From the NCBI GenBank assembly GCA_963766505.1, contig CAVYAL010000005.1, forward strand, positions 992,001 through 1,056,000: a DNA stretch of 64,000 nucleotides. The letters are read 5' to 3'. Source of the stretch: DATIRA01 sp963766505. Its GTDB lineage: Bacteria; Pseudomonadota; Gammaproteobacteria; Steroidobacterales; Steroidobacteraceae. Shown here one piece after another: positions 34,944-44,484 of the stretch (position 1 is its first letter; each line of letters begins with the position of its first letter). Made by a program: the position numbers and the translations under genes. The notes beneath the pieces were generated by a model. It was not told the DNA's origin. It worked only from the letters and a program-made list of their open reading frames with translations, and made no database searches.

Positions 34944-36107
34944 GTGCTGATCGAGGTCAAGGGAGTGCAGTTCGAGAACAAGGGCGCGGAGCTGATGCTG
35001 CTCGCGATCCTCGAGCGACTGCGCCGTGAGTGGCCGCGGCTCGAGTTCGCGCTGGCGCCGGATCCGAACACGCCGTTCCGTCGCATCGTCGCGGCCGGCG
35101 GCTGGCAGAGGCTGCGCGTCGAGGGCGCCCCGGTCGACGTCGATGCCTGGAGCTACCGCGTGCCCGGTCGGCTGCTCGAGCTCGGCCGGCGCCATGGAAT
35201 CGTGACCGAGCGCGAAGTCGACGCAGTGCTCGATGCCTCCGGTTTCGCCTACGGCGCGACCTGGGGAGACGCTGCGATGGGGCGCACGGCCCGGGAAATC
35301 GACCGGCTGGCGCGTCACGGCAAGCCCTACCTGTTCCTGCCGCAGGCGTTCGGGCCGTTTCGCGTCAATCGCGAGTCGCGTGCTTTCGGTCGCGCGCTGC
35401 TCGCGGCCGCGCTGGTCTGCGCGCGGGAGCCGCAATCGAAGCAGCACCTGGCGGCTCTGCACGACGAGCTCGACGATCGCGTGCAGGTGTTCCCGGACTT
35501 CACGATGCAACTGGCGGGCGATGTCTCCGCCGCCGGCCGCCACGGGGTGGATCGCGGCACGGCGCTGCTCGTGCCGAACCAGATGATGCGCAGCGAATAC
35601 AATCCCGAGCCGGCCTGGCGCTCGGGTTACGACTCGCTGATCCTGAGCATCGGGCGGCAGCTGGCGCAAGACGGCTGGCGGGTGCGCGTGCTGAACCATG
35701 AAGGCCGCTCGGACGAAGCCGTCTGTCACCTGCTGGCGGAGTCGCTGGCAACCGGCCCGGTGATCGTCGAGCCGGATCCGCTGGCGCTCAAAGGCACGCT
35801 CGGCGCTGCAGGACTGGTGGTCTGTTCCCGCTATCACGGCTGCGTCAGTGCGCTTGCCCAGGGCGTCCCATGCCTGGGCACGGCCTGGAGCCACAAGTAC
35901 GCCGCTTTGTTCGAGGATTTCGCGGCAGGTGAGTTCCTGCTGCAGGACTGCGACGAACAGCAAGCCTCGAAGATGCTGTCGCGGCTGCTGGAACAGCGCC
36001 TGGCACTGCCACGGCAGCTGGCCGGGCGGCGCGAGGTGCTGACCGCGCGCAGCGAGCAGATGTGGCAGCAAGCGATCGAAATTCTGCGCCGGGTCGCCAG
36101 CGACTGA
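34944..36107 (+). CDS. Polysaccharide pyruvyl transferase family protein
   Basis: 387 residues from GTG 34944, which has GGGGAG seven bases upstream; an upstream extension in the same frame overlaps the flippase gene and looks non-coding. Family features are an N-terminal ENKGAELML segment, LDASGFAYG, PQAFGPF in the middle, and the C-terminal SRYHGCVSALAQGVPCLG block that binds the donor. These enzymes (WcaK/CsaB type) add pyruvate ketals to surface glycans or act in related glycan decoration. The HG-SALAQGVP motif is well kept, so it is probably active. It is followed closely by the glycosyltransferases. Confidence 0.85.
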   Translation: MLIEVKGVQFENKGAELMLLAILERLRREWPRLEFALAPDPNTPFRRIVAAGGWQRLRVEGAPVDVDAWSYRVPGRLLELGRRHGIVTEREVDAVLDASGFAYGATWGDAAMGRTAREIDRLARHGKPYLFLPQAFGPFRVNRESRAFGRALLAAALVCAREPQSKQHLAALHDELDDRVQVFPDFTMQLAGDVSAAGRHGVDRGTALLVPNQMMRSEYNPEPAWRSGYDSLILSIGRQLAQDGWRVRVLNHEGRSDEAVCHLLAESLATGPVIVEPDPLALKGTLGAAGLVVCSRYHGCVSALAQGVPCLGTAWSHKYAALFEDFAAGEFLLQDCDEQQASKMLSRLLEQRLALPRQLAGRREVLTARSEQMWQQAIEILRRVASD

Positions 36108-36114
36108 GGACCTG

Positions 36115-37050
36115 GTGTTGGACCCTGCGCCGCTCGTCTCCGTGTACATGCCAACGCGCAATCGCGCGAACCTGGTGAGCCGCGCTGCCGCCTCGGTGCT
36201 GGCGCAGGACCGCGCCGATCTCGAACTGCTGATCGTGGACGACGCCTCGACGGACGCGACGCCACAGGTGCTGGCGGAGCTCACGGCCGCAGATCCGCGC
36301 GTGCGCGTGCTCGGCATGCCGCGGCGCGGCGGCGCTCCGGCGGCGCGCAACCTGGCGCTCGAGGCGGCCCGGGGACGATTCGTCACCGGAATCGACGACG
36401 ACGACGAGATGCTGCCGAATCGCCTCGGCGACCTGCTCGAGGCGTTCGAGCCGGGCTACGCTTTCGTCTGCAGCGGCGCCTGGCTGCACTCTGGTACCTG
36501 GCTCAGGCCATCGCGCAACACAGCGGCGGTGATCACGCTCGAGGAGCAGCTGTTCGGTGACCAGGTCGGCACCCAGATACTGACGCTGCGCGAGCGGGTC
36601 ACCGAGGTGGGCGGATTCGACGAATCCCTTCCGGCCTGGCAGGACTACGACCTGTGGACACGCCTGATCGAGCGCTACGGCCCGGCGCTGCGCATCGCCG
36701 AACCGAGCTACGTCCAGCGCGTGGAGGCCGGCACCGAGCGCGTGACCGAGCGGGGCCCCGAGGGCGCGCGTCGTTTCATCGAAAAACACGCCGTGCAGAT
36801 GAGCCCGGCGCAGCTCGCGAGCCAGCGGCTCGAACTGCTGATGCTCGAGCGCAGGCGACTCCCGCCGATCGAGGCCCTGCACTACCTTGCACCACGAACC
36901 TGGCGCCGCGCGCTGCGCTACATGGTGACATCGAGCTTCCCGGGCCTCAGGAGCCTGGCCGAGCGGTACCGACGCTGGCGCTGGCCGCCGCAGCCGGCAG
37001 CGCTGGCGGGATCCGTCGGCACGCGACCGAGAGACGGGACTGGATCGTGA
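36115..37050 (+). CDS. Glycosyltransferase family 2, tandem copy 1
   Basis: 311 residues from GTG 36115 with GAGG upstream. GT-A fold: SVYMPTRNRANLVSRAAASV, VDDASTDATP, and the metal-binding DxD within GIDDDDEMLP, then ED-type acceptor residues in PAWQDYDLWTRL. It adds a sugar from a nucleotide donor, on the cytoplasmic face, to the glycan exported by the flippase. About half its residues match the next gene, and the two overlap by four bases (GTGA), so they come from tandem duplication. Donor and acceptor sugars are unknown. Confidence 0.88.
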   Translation: MLDPAPLVSVYMPTRNRANLVSRAAASVLAQDRADLELLIVDDASTDATPQVLAELTAADPRVRVLGMPRRGGAPAARNLALEAARGRFVTGIDDDDEMLPNRLGDLLEAFEPGYAFVCSGAWLHSGTWLRPSRNTAAVITLEEQLFGDQVGTQILTLRERVTEVGGFDESLPAWQDYDLWTRLIERYGPALRIAEPSYVQRVEAGTERVTERGPEGARRFIEKHAVQMSPAQLASQRLELLMLERRRLPPIEALHYLAPRTWRRALRYMVTSSFPGLRSLAERYRRWRWPPQPAALAGSVGTRPRDGTGS

Positions 37051-37946
37051 GCGGCAAGCCGCTGGTCTCCGTGTACCTTCCGACGCACAACCGTGCGCCG
37101 CTGCTGTCCCGGGCGATCGAATCCGTGCTCGGACAGTCGCACGCCGAGCTCGAGCTGCTGGTCGTGGACGACGCATCGAGCGACGAGACGCCGGCGCTGC
37201 TCGAGCAGGCTGCGCGGCGGGACCGACGCATCCGGGTGCTGCGGCGCGAAAGCGCCGGAGGGCCGGCAGCAGCGCGGAACGACGCGATCCGCCGTGCACG
37301 GGGCGAGTTCGTCACCGGCCTCGACGACGACGATCGCATGCTCCCGGTGCACGTCGAGCGCCTGCTCGGCGCCTACCGTGACGAGTACTCGCTCGTCTGC
37401 AGCGGCTGCTGGCTTGACTACGGCGGGTGGCTGCGCCCGGAGCCGCCGGGCCCGGAGAAGATCGCGCTCGATGTGCTGCTGCACTCGAACCGGGTCGGCA
37501 ACCAGGTGCTCACCCGGACGGCACGAATGCTCGAGGTCGGCCTGTTCGACGAGTCGCTGGCCGCGTGGGAGGACTACGACCTCTGGACGCGGCTCGTCAT
37601 CCGTTTCGGCCCGGCGCGCCACCTGCCCGAACGGACCACGATCCGTCGAGTCGATCCCGCAGCCCCGCGCATCACCACCTCGTCACGCGCCCCGGTCGGG
37701 GCGAGACAGTACTTCGACCGTTACCGGCACCTGATGAGCGACTCGCAACGTCGCAGCCAGAAGCTGCTGCAGTGCTCGGTGGACGGACGGCGCCTCGGCC
37801 TTGCCGAAGCCCGGGAATGCTGGGGCCCGGGCACCCGCAGCCAGGTGCTTCGAACCTGGATCGCGGGCAACCTGCCGTTCTCGAGCGCGCTCAGGGAGGC
37901 CTGGTGGCGCCTGAGGTACCGGCGAGCAGGTCCGGCTAGGACATGA
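37047..37946 (+). CDS. Glycosyltransferase family 2, tandem copy 2
   Basis: 299 residues from GTG 37047, which overlaps the previous stop. Same layout as its neighbour: SVYLPTHNRAPLLSRAIESV, VDDASSDETP, GLDDDDRMLP and AAWEDYDLWTRL, with the catalytic acidic residues conserved in both. The C-terminal third differs more (FDRYRHLMSDSQRRSQKLLQ), which would suit a different acceptor. The last 11 bases overlap the end of the convergent GST gene. Likely the second sugar-adding step of the same glycan. Confidence 0.88.
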   Translation: MSGKPLVSVYLPTHNRAPLLSRAIESVLGQSHAELELLVVDDASSDETPALLEQAARRDRRIRVLRRESAGGPAAARNDAIRRARGEFVTGLDDDDRMLPVHVERLLGAYRDEYSLVCSGCWLDYGGWLRPEPPGPEKIALDVLLHSNRVGNQVLTRTARMLEVGLFDESLAAWEDYDLWTRLVIRFGPARHLPERTTIRRVDPAAPRITTSSRAPVGARQYFDRYRHLMSDSQRRSQKLLQCSVDGRRLGLAEARECWGPGTRSQVLRTWIAGNLPFSSALREAWWRLRYRRAGPART

Positions 37947-38547
37947 ACGCGCAGTGCTTCCAGCTCGGTCTTGCCCGCATCCGCCCGAGGTACGCCTTGA
38001 GCGCGGGATACGCGTCTATGTAGCTGCCGGCGAGCGCATAGGCATCCAGCACGGGACCGTAGCAGCAATCGACCAGCGAGAAGGTCTCCCCCAGCATCCA
38101 GTCCCGCTCCGCGACGTGCGCCTCGAGCACCGAGAGGTAACGTGCCGAACCCTTCTCCGCACGGCTCATCGCCATCGTGTCTGGAACCTTGCCCGTCTTC
38201 TGCTTCAGCCAGCCGTTGAACCACAGCTCGCCGATCGGCTCCGAAAGGTGGCGGGCCTCGAAGAACAGCCATCGCGCCGCGTCGCCCTTGCCCTCCGCTG
38301 TGGCCGGCCACAACTGCCCGGTGCGCTCGCCCAGGTAGGTCAGGATCGCATTCGACTCCCAGAGCCGGTGGTCGTCCCAGACCAGGATCGGGACCTTGCG
38401 GTTCGGGTTCAGCTGGCCGATCAGCGGGCTCTGCTCTCCCCCCTTGCCCAGGTCCACCGTGACCAGCGAGTACTCGAGCGCCATCTCCTCGAGGGCGAGA
38501 CGGACTTTCTGGGGGTTGAACGACCAGAACCAGTAGAGCGTCAGCAC
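37936..38547 (-). CDS. Glutathione S-transferase family protein
   Basis: 203 residues from GTG 38547, chosen because GAGGGAGG lies just upstream and LTLYWFWSFNPQKVRLALEE is the start of the thioredoxin-like domain; further upstream frame is non-conserved. RKVPILVWDD (the cis-Pro loop), LWESNAILTYLGE with the glutathione-contacting E-S, and a helical C-terminal domain follow. A Ser in the WSFNPQK region is the likely catalytic residue. Probably detoxification or a lyase-type role; substrate unknown. It converges on the glycosyltransferases. Confidence 0.88.
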   Translation of the reverse strand: MLTLYWFWSFNPQKVRLALEEMALEYSLVTVDLGKGGEQSPLIGQLNPNRKVPILVWDDHRLWESNAILTYLGERTGQLWPATAEGKGDAARWLFFEARHLSEPIGELWFNGWLKQKTGKVPDTMAMSRAEKGSARYLSVLEAHVAERDWMLGETFSLVDCCYGPVLDAYALAGSYIDAYPALKAYLGRMRARPSWKHCAFMS

Positions 38548-38744
38548 GGCATATACCTCCCTCGGCGCCCGGGACTGCGATGGTTCAAGAATACCTCCAA
38601 TTGCGCGCCCGCCTGCCTCCGGGCCGCGCCGAATCTGGACCGAGTCTCGATCTGGCCGCACCGGCCGGCCTGGTTGACGCGATGGGCCGGTTCACGCAGT
38701 CTGTCGGCCCGCTCCCCGGCTAGATCCACTCCCAAGGCCATCCT

Positions 38745-41342
38745 TTGCGCCAGGAACCTGCCAAGCGTCCCGGTCCACCTCGCTTTTCCTGGCGACTGCC
38801 GATCTCGGTCTGGCTGGTGGTCGGCTTCGCGCTGGTGATCGCCGCGATAGCGACCGGCAGCTTCAAGGCGCTGCGCAGCACCCGCGCCGCGACCGGCGAC
38901 GTCGCGCGGATGCAGCAGGAGTTCGAGCCGCTGACCCGGACGGCCCGGGACCTCGGCGATGGCAGCAGTCGCTTCGACAACGCCGTGCTCGCCTACCTGC
39001 GCAAGGACTCGCCGGAGAACCGCGAGGCCGTAAATCAGTCCGCCATCGAGCTGTCCCGGGCGGCCAACCGCTGGCTCGAACTGGACAAGCCCGGGCTCGA
39101 GGACTCATCCATCCGGGTCGTGGAGCAGATCCTGGCCCACCAGGCCGAGGGTTTCCGCCTCGTCGAGCTGCGCGACGCGCGGCGCAAGGCCGGCTCCGGG
39201 CTGATCGCAGCCTTCGACCGACTGGACCGCCGGATCGAGGGGGCCGGCGGCCGCGGCCACGTGGTCGGCGAAACGCTGCTGGCCCGCCCCTCGCTCGCGC
39301 AACTCGCCCGTGCGCTCGACGCGGCGCGCAACGACGCGGTCAGCTCGCTGGACATGATCCAGCCAGGCCGGGCCACGACCGCAGGCGAAGAGGAATTTGA
39401 GCGGGTCCTGTCGACGTACCAGCAGGAGTTTGCCGCGTCGCCAGGACAGGCCTGGCTCGCGTTGATGCGCGAGGATTTCTCCCGCGCGGTCGATCTGCGG
39501 CGCCGAGTCGTCCGGCTCGACAACCTGATCGAAACCCGTCGCACGACATTCTCCGACGGCGGCAGCACGCTCTCGCAGCTGATCCGCTCGGATGTCGAGG
39601 ACCCGGCCTGGGCCAGGTCCCTGCTGGTGGCCGAGCGGGCCAGGCAGGCCGTGCAGAATGCCGAGCGCACGATCGGTGATGCGACGGTCAAGGCCATCAT
39701 CCTGACGGTGCTCGGCCTGCTGGTCATTGGCTGGGCCGTCACCTGGCCGGTGCGCCGACTGACCGCCGGGACGCGCCGGCTCGGAGGCGGGGACCTCGGC
39801 ACGCGTGTCCGCCGCGGTGGCGCCGCGGAACTCGACGAGCTCGCGCAGGCATTCAACCACCTGGCCACCGAGCTCGATGCGGCGGAAAAGGCCGTGAAGA
39901 CCTACCAGGCGCAGCTCGAGCAGCGCGTCGAGGAGCGCACGCTCCAGCTCCAGCACCTCGCGGACCATGACCCGCTCACGAACCTGCCAAACCGCCGACA
40001 ACTCTTCCAGCGGCTGGAGTCCATGATCGGCGAGGCCGGATCGCGCTCCGAGCGCGTCGCCGTCCTGTTCCTGGACCTCGACAATTTCAAGACGGTCAAC
40101 GACAGCCTCGGACACGAGTTCGGCGATTCCGTGCTGATGCAGATCGGCGACCGGCTGCGCGAGGTCGCGGGCGAGGGCGGCCTGATTGCCCGCCTCGGCG
40201 GGGACGAGTTCACGCTCGTGTTCCCGCTGAGTGGCGCCATCGAGCAGATCGAGTCGCGGGCCGGGCACCTGGTCAACAGCTTCCAGCGCCCGCTGCGCGT
40301 CAACCAGCGCGAAGTCGCGATCGGCGTGAGCTGCGGCGCTGCGGTATTCCCCGATCATGGCCGCGATGCCGCGGCCTTGCTGCGGGCCGCCGACACAGCG
40401 CTGTTCCGCGCCAAGGAACTCGGGCGCAATCGCCTGTGCCTCTACAATCCGGAGCTGCTGGTCGCAGCCTCCAATCGCTTCCGGATCGAGCAATCGCTGC
40501 GCAAGGCCATGGACGGCGGCGACTTCCTGCTGCATTACCAGCCGCAGGTCTGCCTCGGTCGCCGGCGGGCGACGGGCGTCGAGGCGCTGCTGCGCTGGCG
40601 GCAGGGCGGCAACCAGATCGTCACGGCCAGCGAGTTCGTCGCCGTCGCGGAACAGTCGGGCCTGATGCTGGACCTGAGCTCCTGGGTCCTCGACCAGGCT
40701 GCGCGCGACCTCCGGCACTGGCAAGCCCGGGGCTGGACGGATGCGCGTGTCGCGATCAACGTTTCCGCGCAGCAGTTCATATCGGGCGACTTCATCGGCG
40801 AGGTGGAACGGCTCCTCGCCCGCCACGGGCTCGCGCCGGAGACGATCGAGCTCGAGCTGACCGAGAACATGCTGCAGACCGGCGCGATCACGATCGAGAC
40901 GCTGCGCCAGCTGCGCATGCTGGGCGTGGCCACGGCGCTCGATGATTTCGGAACCGGCTATTCGTCGTTGACGTCGCTTGAGCAGCTGCCGTTGAGCCGC
41001 GTCAAGCTGGACCGCAGCGTCGTCGCCGAGGTCGACTGGAACCCCCGTGCATCGGCCATCGCCCGCTCGATCATCGGCTTGTGCCACAACCTGGGCCTGC
41101 AGGTCACGGTCGAGGGGGTCGAACGGCCGAATCAGCTCGACTTCCTGCTCGACTGCGGCGACATCTCGGTGCAGGGCTACCTGGTGGCACGCCCCAGCGA
41201 CGCAGCCGACATCCCGGGTTTCGTCGAGCACAGCGCCGATCGCATCGCCTCGCTGGTGAAGGCGGCCGAGCTGAGCCGTCCCGAGGAGTCCGACGAGGGG
41301 GACAGTCGCACGATCCGCCGATTCAGGCGACGGCCCGGCTGA
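38745..41342 (+). CDS. Membrane-bound GGDEF-EAL cyclic-di-GMP protein
   Basis: 865 residues from a TTG at 38745, the first usable start before the signal-anchor helix (VWLVVGFALVIAAIATG). Two membrane helices flank a periplasmic sensor of about 275 residues, largely helical. The second (IILTVLGLLVIGWAVTW) leads into a HAMP domain and a coiled coil. Next is a GGDEF domain with an intact RLGGDEF site (about 485), and an EAL domain with VEALLRW (about 611), LTENM, DDFGTGYSSL and EGVE. Both cyclase and phosphodiesterase signatures are intact, so it could be bifunctional. It would couple a periplasmic signal to cyclic-di-GMP, and so perhaps to the surface glycan cassette nearby (inference). Confidence 0.93.
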   Translation: MRQEPAKRPGPPRFSWRLPISVWLVVGFALVIAAIATGSFKALRSTRAATGDVARMQQEFEPLTRTARDLGDGSSRFDNAVLAYLRKDSPENREAVNQSAIELSRAANRWLELDKPGLEDSSIRVVEQILAHQAEGFRLVELRDARRKAGSGLIAAFDRLDRRIEGAGGRGHVVGETLLARPSLAQLARALDAARNDAVSSLDMIQPGRATTAGEEEFERVLSTYQQEFAASPGQAWLALMREDFSRAVDLRRRVVRLDNLIETRRTTFSDGGSTLSQLIRSDVEDPAWARSLLVAERARQAVQNAERTIGDATVKAIILTVLGLLVIGWAVTWPVRRLTAGTRRLGGGDLGTRVRRGGAAELDELAQAFNHLATELDAAEKAVKTYQAQLEQRVEERTLQLQHLADHDPLTNLPNRRQLFQRLESMIGEAGSRSERVAVLFLDLDNFKTVNDSLGHEFGDSVLMQIGDRLREVAGEGGLIARLGGDEFTLVFPLSGAIEQIESRAGHLVNSFQRPLRVNQREVAIGVSCGAAVFPDHGRDAAALLRAADTALFRAKELGRNRLCLYNPELLVAASNRFRIEQSLRKAMDGGDFLLHYQPQVCLGRRRATGVEALLRWRQGGNQIVTASEFVAVAEQSGLMLDLSSWVLDQAARDLRHWQARGWTDARVAINVSAQQFISGDFIGEVERLLARHGLAPETIELELTENMLQTGAITIETLRQLRMLGVATALDDFGTGYSSLTSLEQLPLSRVKLDRSVVAEVDWNPRASAIARSIIGLCHNLGLQVTVEGVERPNQLDFLLDCGDISVQGYLVARPSDAADIPGFVEHSADRIASLVKAAELSRPEESDEGDSRTIRRFRRRPG

Positions 41343-41355
41343 GTACGGTCCGCGC

Positions 41356-44300
41356 TCACGGCCCGGGCGAAGGCGGCGCCGCGGCCGGGCCCCTGCTGCC
41401 GAGCGCAGCGATCCAGCGGAAGAAAACCGGCACGAACAGCGTCGCGATGAAGGTCGCGGCGAGCATGCCACCGATCACGCCGGTGCCGATGGAGTGGCGG
41501 CTCGCGGCGCCCGCGCCGCTGCTGATCGCGAGCGGCAGCACGCCGAGGATGAAGGCCAGCGAAGTCATCACGATGGGACGAAGTCGCAGCCGCGCGCCTT
41601 CGACCGCCGCCTCCTCGAGCGGGAGACCCTCCTGCGCCTTCAGCTGGGCGAACTCGACGATCAGGATGGCGTTCTTCGAGGCGAGGCCCACGAGCGTCAC
41701 GAGTCCTATCTGGAAGTAGATGTCGTTCTCGAGGCCCCGCAGGAAGACGGCCAGCAACGCGCCGAACACCGCGAAGGGCACTGCGAGTATGACCGCGAAC
41801 GGCAGCGTCCAGCGCTCGTACTGCGCGGCGAGGATCAGGAACACCATCAGCACGCCGAGCAGGAACACCGAGGTCGAGGCGCCGCCCGAGACGTCCTCCT
41901 GGTAGGACGTTCCCGTCCACGCGAGCGCGTAGCCCTCCGGCAGCGAATCGCGCGCTACTTCCTCGAGCGCATCCATCGCCTCGCCGGAGCTGTATCCCGG
42001 GGCCGCGCCGCCGAGCAGCTTCGCCGACGTGAAAACGTTGTACCGCTCGATGGTCTCGGGGCCCGTTACCTCGCGCAGCGCGACGACGGCGGTCAGCGGG
42101 ATCAGCTCGCCGCTCCCGGTGCGGACGTACACGTCGCGGATGTCGTCCGGGCGCGCCCGGAACTCGGGTTCCGACTGCAGGTGCACGCGGAACACGCGGC
42201 CCTCGCGGTTGAAGTCGTTTATATACAGCGCCCCGAAAGTGCTCTGCAGCGTCGCGAAGATCTCGGTCAGGTCCACGCCGAGCAGCTTCGCGCGCTCCCT
42301 GTCCACGTCGATGCGGAACTGCGGGACGCTCGCGGAATAGGTCGTCGTCACGCCGACGAGTTCGGGCCGCTCAGAGGCCGCGGCGACCAGCTGCTGCACT
42401 GCGGACTCGAGCGCCTTGTAGTCGTTGCCGCGCCGGGACTGCACATAGGCGTCGAAGCCGCCGGTCGTGCTCAGCCCCTCGATCGGCGGCGGCTCGAAGG
42501 CCAGCACGAACGCGTCGCGTATTCCCATGCCGAGCCCGAACACGTAGTTCACGAGCGCGGACGGGGAGGTTTCCGGCGTCTTGCGCTCGCTCCAGTCCTT
42601 CAGCGGCACCCAGATGATGCCGGTATTGGTGCGCAGGCTGAAGGTCATCACGTCGAGCCCGGCGAACGACATCACGTCGGCGACGGCCGGATGCTCCATC
42701 AGCGCCGCAGTCACCGTCTCGCTGACCGCCTCGGTCCGCTTCAGCGACGCGGCGTCCTGCAGGATCGGTATCACGAGGATGTAGCCCTGGTCCTCCTCCG
42801 GCGCGAGCGAGCCGGGAACTGCGCGCGAGAGCGCCAGCGTCGCGACCAGCAACGCGGCGAACAGTCCCAGCGCGAGCGCGCCATGACGCAGCAGGTAGCG
42901 CACGCCCCGGGCGTAGCGTCCGGTCATCCGCGCGAACCAGTCGTTGAAGCGCTGCAGCGGGCCGTGACCGGTCGCGTCCTCGGCGCGCAGCAGCGCCGCG
43001 CAGAGCGCCGGCGTCAGCGTCAGCGCGACGAAGCCCGAGATGGCGACCGAGACAGCGATCGTTATCGCGAACTGGCGATACATCTCGCCTACGAGTCCGC
43101 CGAGGAAAGCGACGGGCACGAACACCGCCGTCAGCACGAACACGATCGCGATGACCGGCCGCGTCACCTGCTGCATGGCCTTCACCGTGGCATCGCGCGC
43201 AGACAGGCCCTCGGTGACGATGATGCGCTCGACGTTCTCGAGCACGACGATCGCGTCGTCCACGACGATGCCGATCGCAAGCACCATGCCGAACAGCGTG
43301 AGCGTGTTGATCGAGAAGCCGAGCAACAGCATCGCCGCGAAGGTGCCGATCAGCGAGACGGGCACGGCCAGCATCGGGATCAGCGTCGCGCGCCAGTTCT
43401 GCAGGAACAGGAACACGACCGCGAACACGAGCAGCATCGCCTCGGCCAGCGTCTTGACCACCTCGCGGATCGAGACGCGCACGAAGGTCGTCGTGTCGTA
43501 GGGAACCGAGTACTCGAGGCCGGGCGGGAAATTCACAGACAATTCGGCCATGCGCGCCTTGACCGCATCGCCGACCTCGATCGCGTTGGCGCCGGGGCTC
43601 AGGAATATTCCGAGCGGGATCGTCGGGCGGCCGTTGCGGCGTGCCGAGAAGTCGTAGTCGCGTGACCCGAGCTCGACCCGGGCCACGTCCGCGAGGCGCA
43701 CGATGCCGGTGTCGCCGCGGGTCGCCACGACGATCTGGCCGAACTGCTCGGGTGTCTGCAGCCGCCCCAGCGTCGTCACGGTGTAGGTGAAGTCCACGTC
43801 GGCGCCCATCGGTTCCTGGCCGATGCGCCCCGCCGCCACCTGCGTGTTCTGCTCGCGCACGGCGGCCACGACGTCACCGGGCGTCAGTCCCAGCTCCGCG
43901 AGGCGGTCCGGCTGCAGCCAGATCCGCATCGAGTAGTCCTTCGAGCCGAAGATCTGCGCGTCGCCGACGCCCGGGATCCTGCGCAGCTCGTCGACGACGT
44001 TCAGCAGCGCGTAGTTGGACACGAACAGGTCGTCGTGCTGCGGCGAGGTCGAGTCGAGCGCGACGATCTGCAGGAACGAATTCGAGCGCTTGCGCACGGT
44101 GACGCCCTGCCTGCGCACCTCCTCCGGCAGCTGCGGCAGCGCGGACTGGACCCGGTTGTTGACGTTGATGGAGGCGATGTCCGGGTCGGTGCCGATCGCG
44201 AACGTGACGACGACCGACAGCGAACCGGTGCTGCCGCTGGCCGAGGTGACGTAGAGCATGTCGTCCACGCCGTTGACGGCCTGCTCGAGTGGCGGAGCGA

Positions 44301-44484
44301 CGGTCTCGGCCACGGTCTGGGCACTGGCCCCGGGGTAGTAGGCCTGGATCTCGACCGCAGGCGGCAGGATGTCGGGGTAGGAGGCGACGGGCAGGCTGCC
44401 GAGCGCGGCAAGGCCCGCGATCACGATGAACGCGGAGACGACCGACGCGAAAATCGGCCGGTCGATGAAGTAGCTTGCGATCAT
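41356..44484 (-). CDS. RND efflux permease, HAE1 (AcrB/MexB-like) family
   Basis: 1042 residues, full length. Twelve membrane helices, with the proton-relay acids in GIVVDDAIVVLENVERI on helix 4 and the Lys in GLASKNAILIVEFA on helix 10, and two large periplasmic loops of the AcrB porter type (SNYALLNVVDELRRIPGVGD). It exports drugs or other hydrophobic compounds. Start ATG 44484 overlaps the adaptor stop (ATGA). No outer-membrane factor is beside it, so it must borrow a TolC-like protein from elsewhere. The order adaptor-permease is standard. Confidence 0.95.
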   Translation of the reverse strand: MIASYFIDRPIFASVVSAFIVIAGLAALGSLPVASYPDILPPAVEIQAYYPGASAQTVAETVAPPLEQAVNGVDDMLYVTSASGSTGSLSVVVTFAIGTDPDIASINVNNRVQSALPQLPEEVRRQGVTVRKRSNSFLQIVALDSTSPQHDDLFVSNYALLNVVDELRRIPGVGDAQIFGSKDYSMRIWLQPDRLAELGLTPGDVVAAVREQNTQVAAGRIGQEPMGADVDFTYTVTTLGRLQTPEQFGQIVVATRGDTGIVRLADVARVELGSRDYDFSARRNGRPTIPLGIFLSPGANAIEVGDAVKARMAELSVNFPPGLEYSVPYDTTTFVRVSIREVVKTLAEAMLLVFAVVFLFLQNWRATLIPMLAVPVSLIGTFAAMLLLGFSINTLTLFGMVLAIGIVVDDAIVVLENVERIIVTEGLSARDATVKAMQQVTRPVIAIVFVLTAVFVPVAFLGGLVGEMYRQFAITIAVSVAISGFVALTLTPALCAALLRAEDATGHGPLQRFNDWFARMTGRYARGVRYLLRHGALALGLFAALLVATLALSRAVPGSLAPEEDQGYILVIPILQDAASLKRTEAVSETVTAALMEHPAVADVMSFAGLDVMTFSLRTNTGIIWVPLKDWSERKTPETSPSALVNYVFGLGMGIRDAFVLAFEPPPIEGLSTTGGFDAYVQSRRGNDYKALESAVQQLVAAASERPELVGVTTTYSASVPQFRIDVDRERAKLLGVDLTEIFATLQSTFGALYINDFNREGRVFRVHLQSEPEFRARPDDIRDVYVRTGSGELIPLTAVVALREVTGPETIERYNVFTSAKLLGGAAPGYSSGEAMDALEEVARDSLPEGYALAWTGTSYQEDVSGGASTSVFLLGVLMVFLILAAQYERWTLPFAVILAVPFAVFGALLAVFLRGLENDIYFQIGLVTLVGLASKNAILIVEFAQLKAQEGLPLEEAAVEGARLRLRPIVMTSLAFILGVLPLAISSGAGAASRHSIGTGVIGGMLAATFIATLFVPVFFRWIAALGSRGPAAAPPSPGP

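Noticed and set aside
36115..37946. Tandem glycosyltransferases as one gene broken by a frameshift
   Set aside because: Each has its own full set of GT-A motifs and its own start, so they are duplicates rather than fragments.
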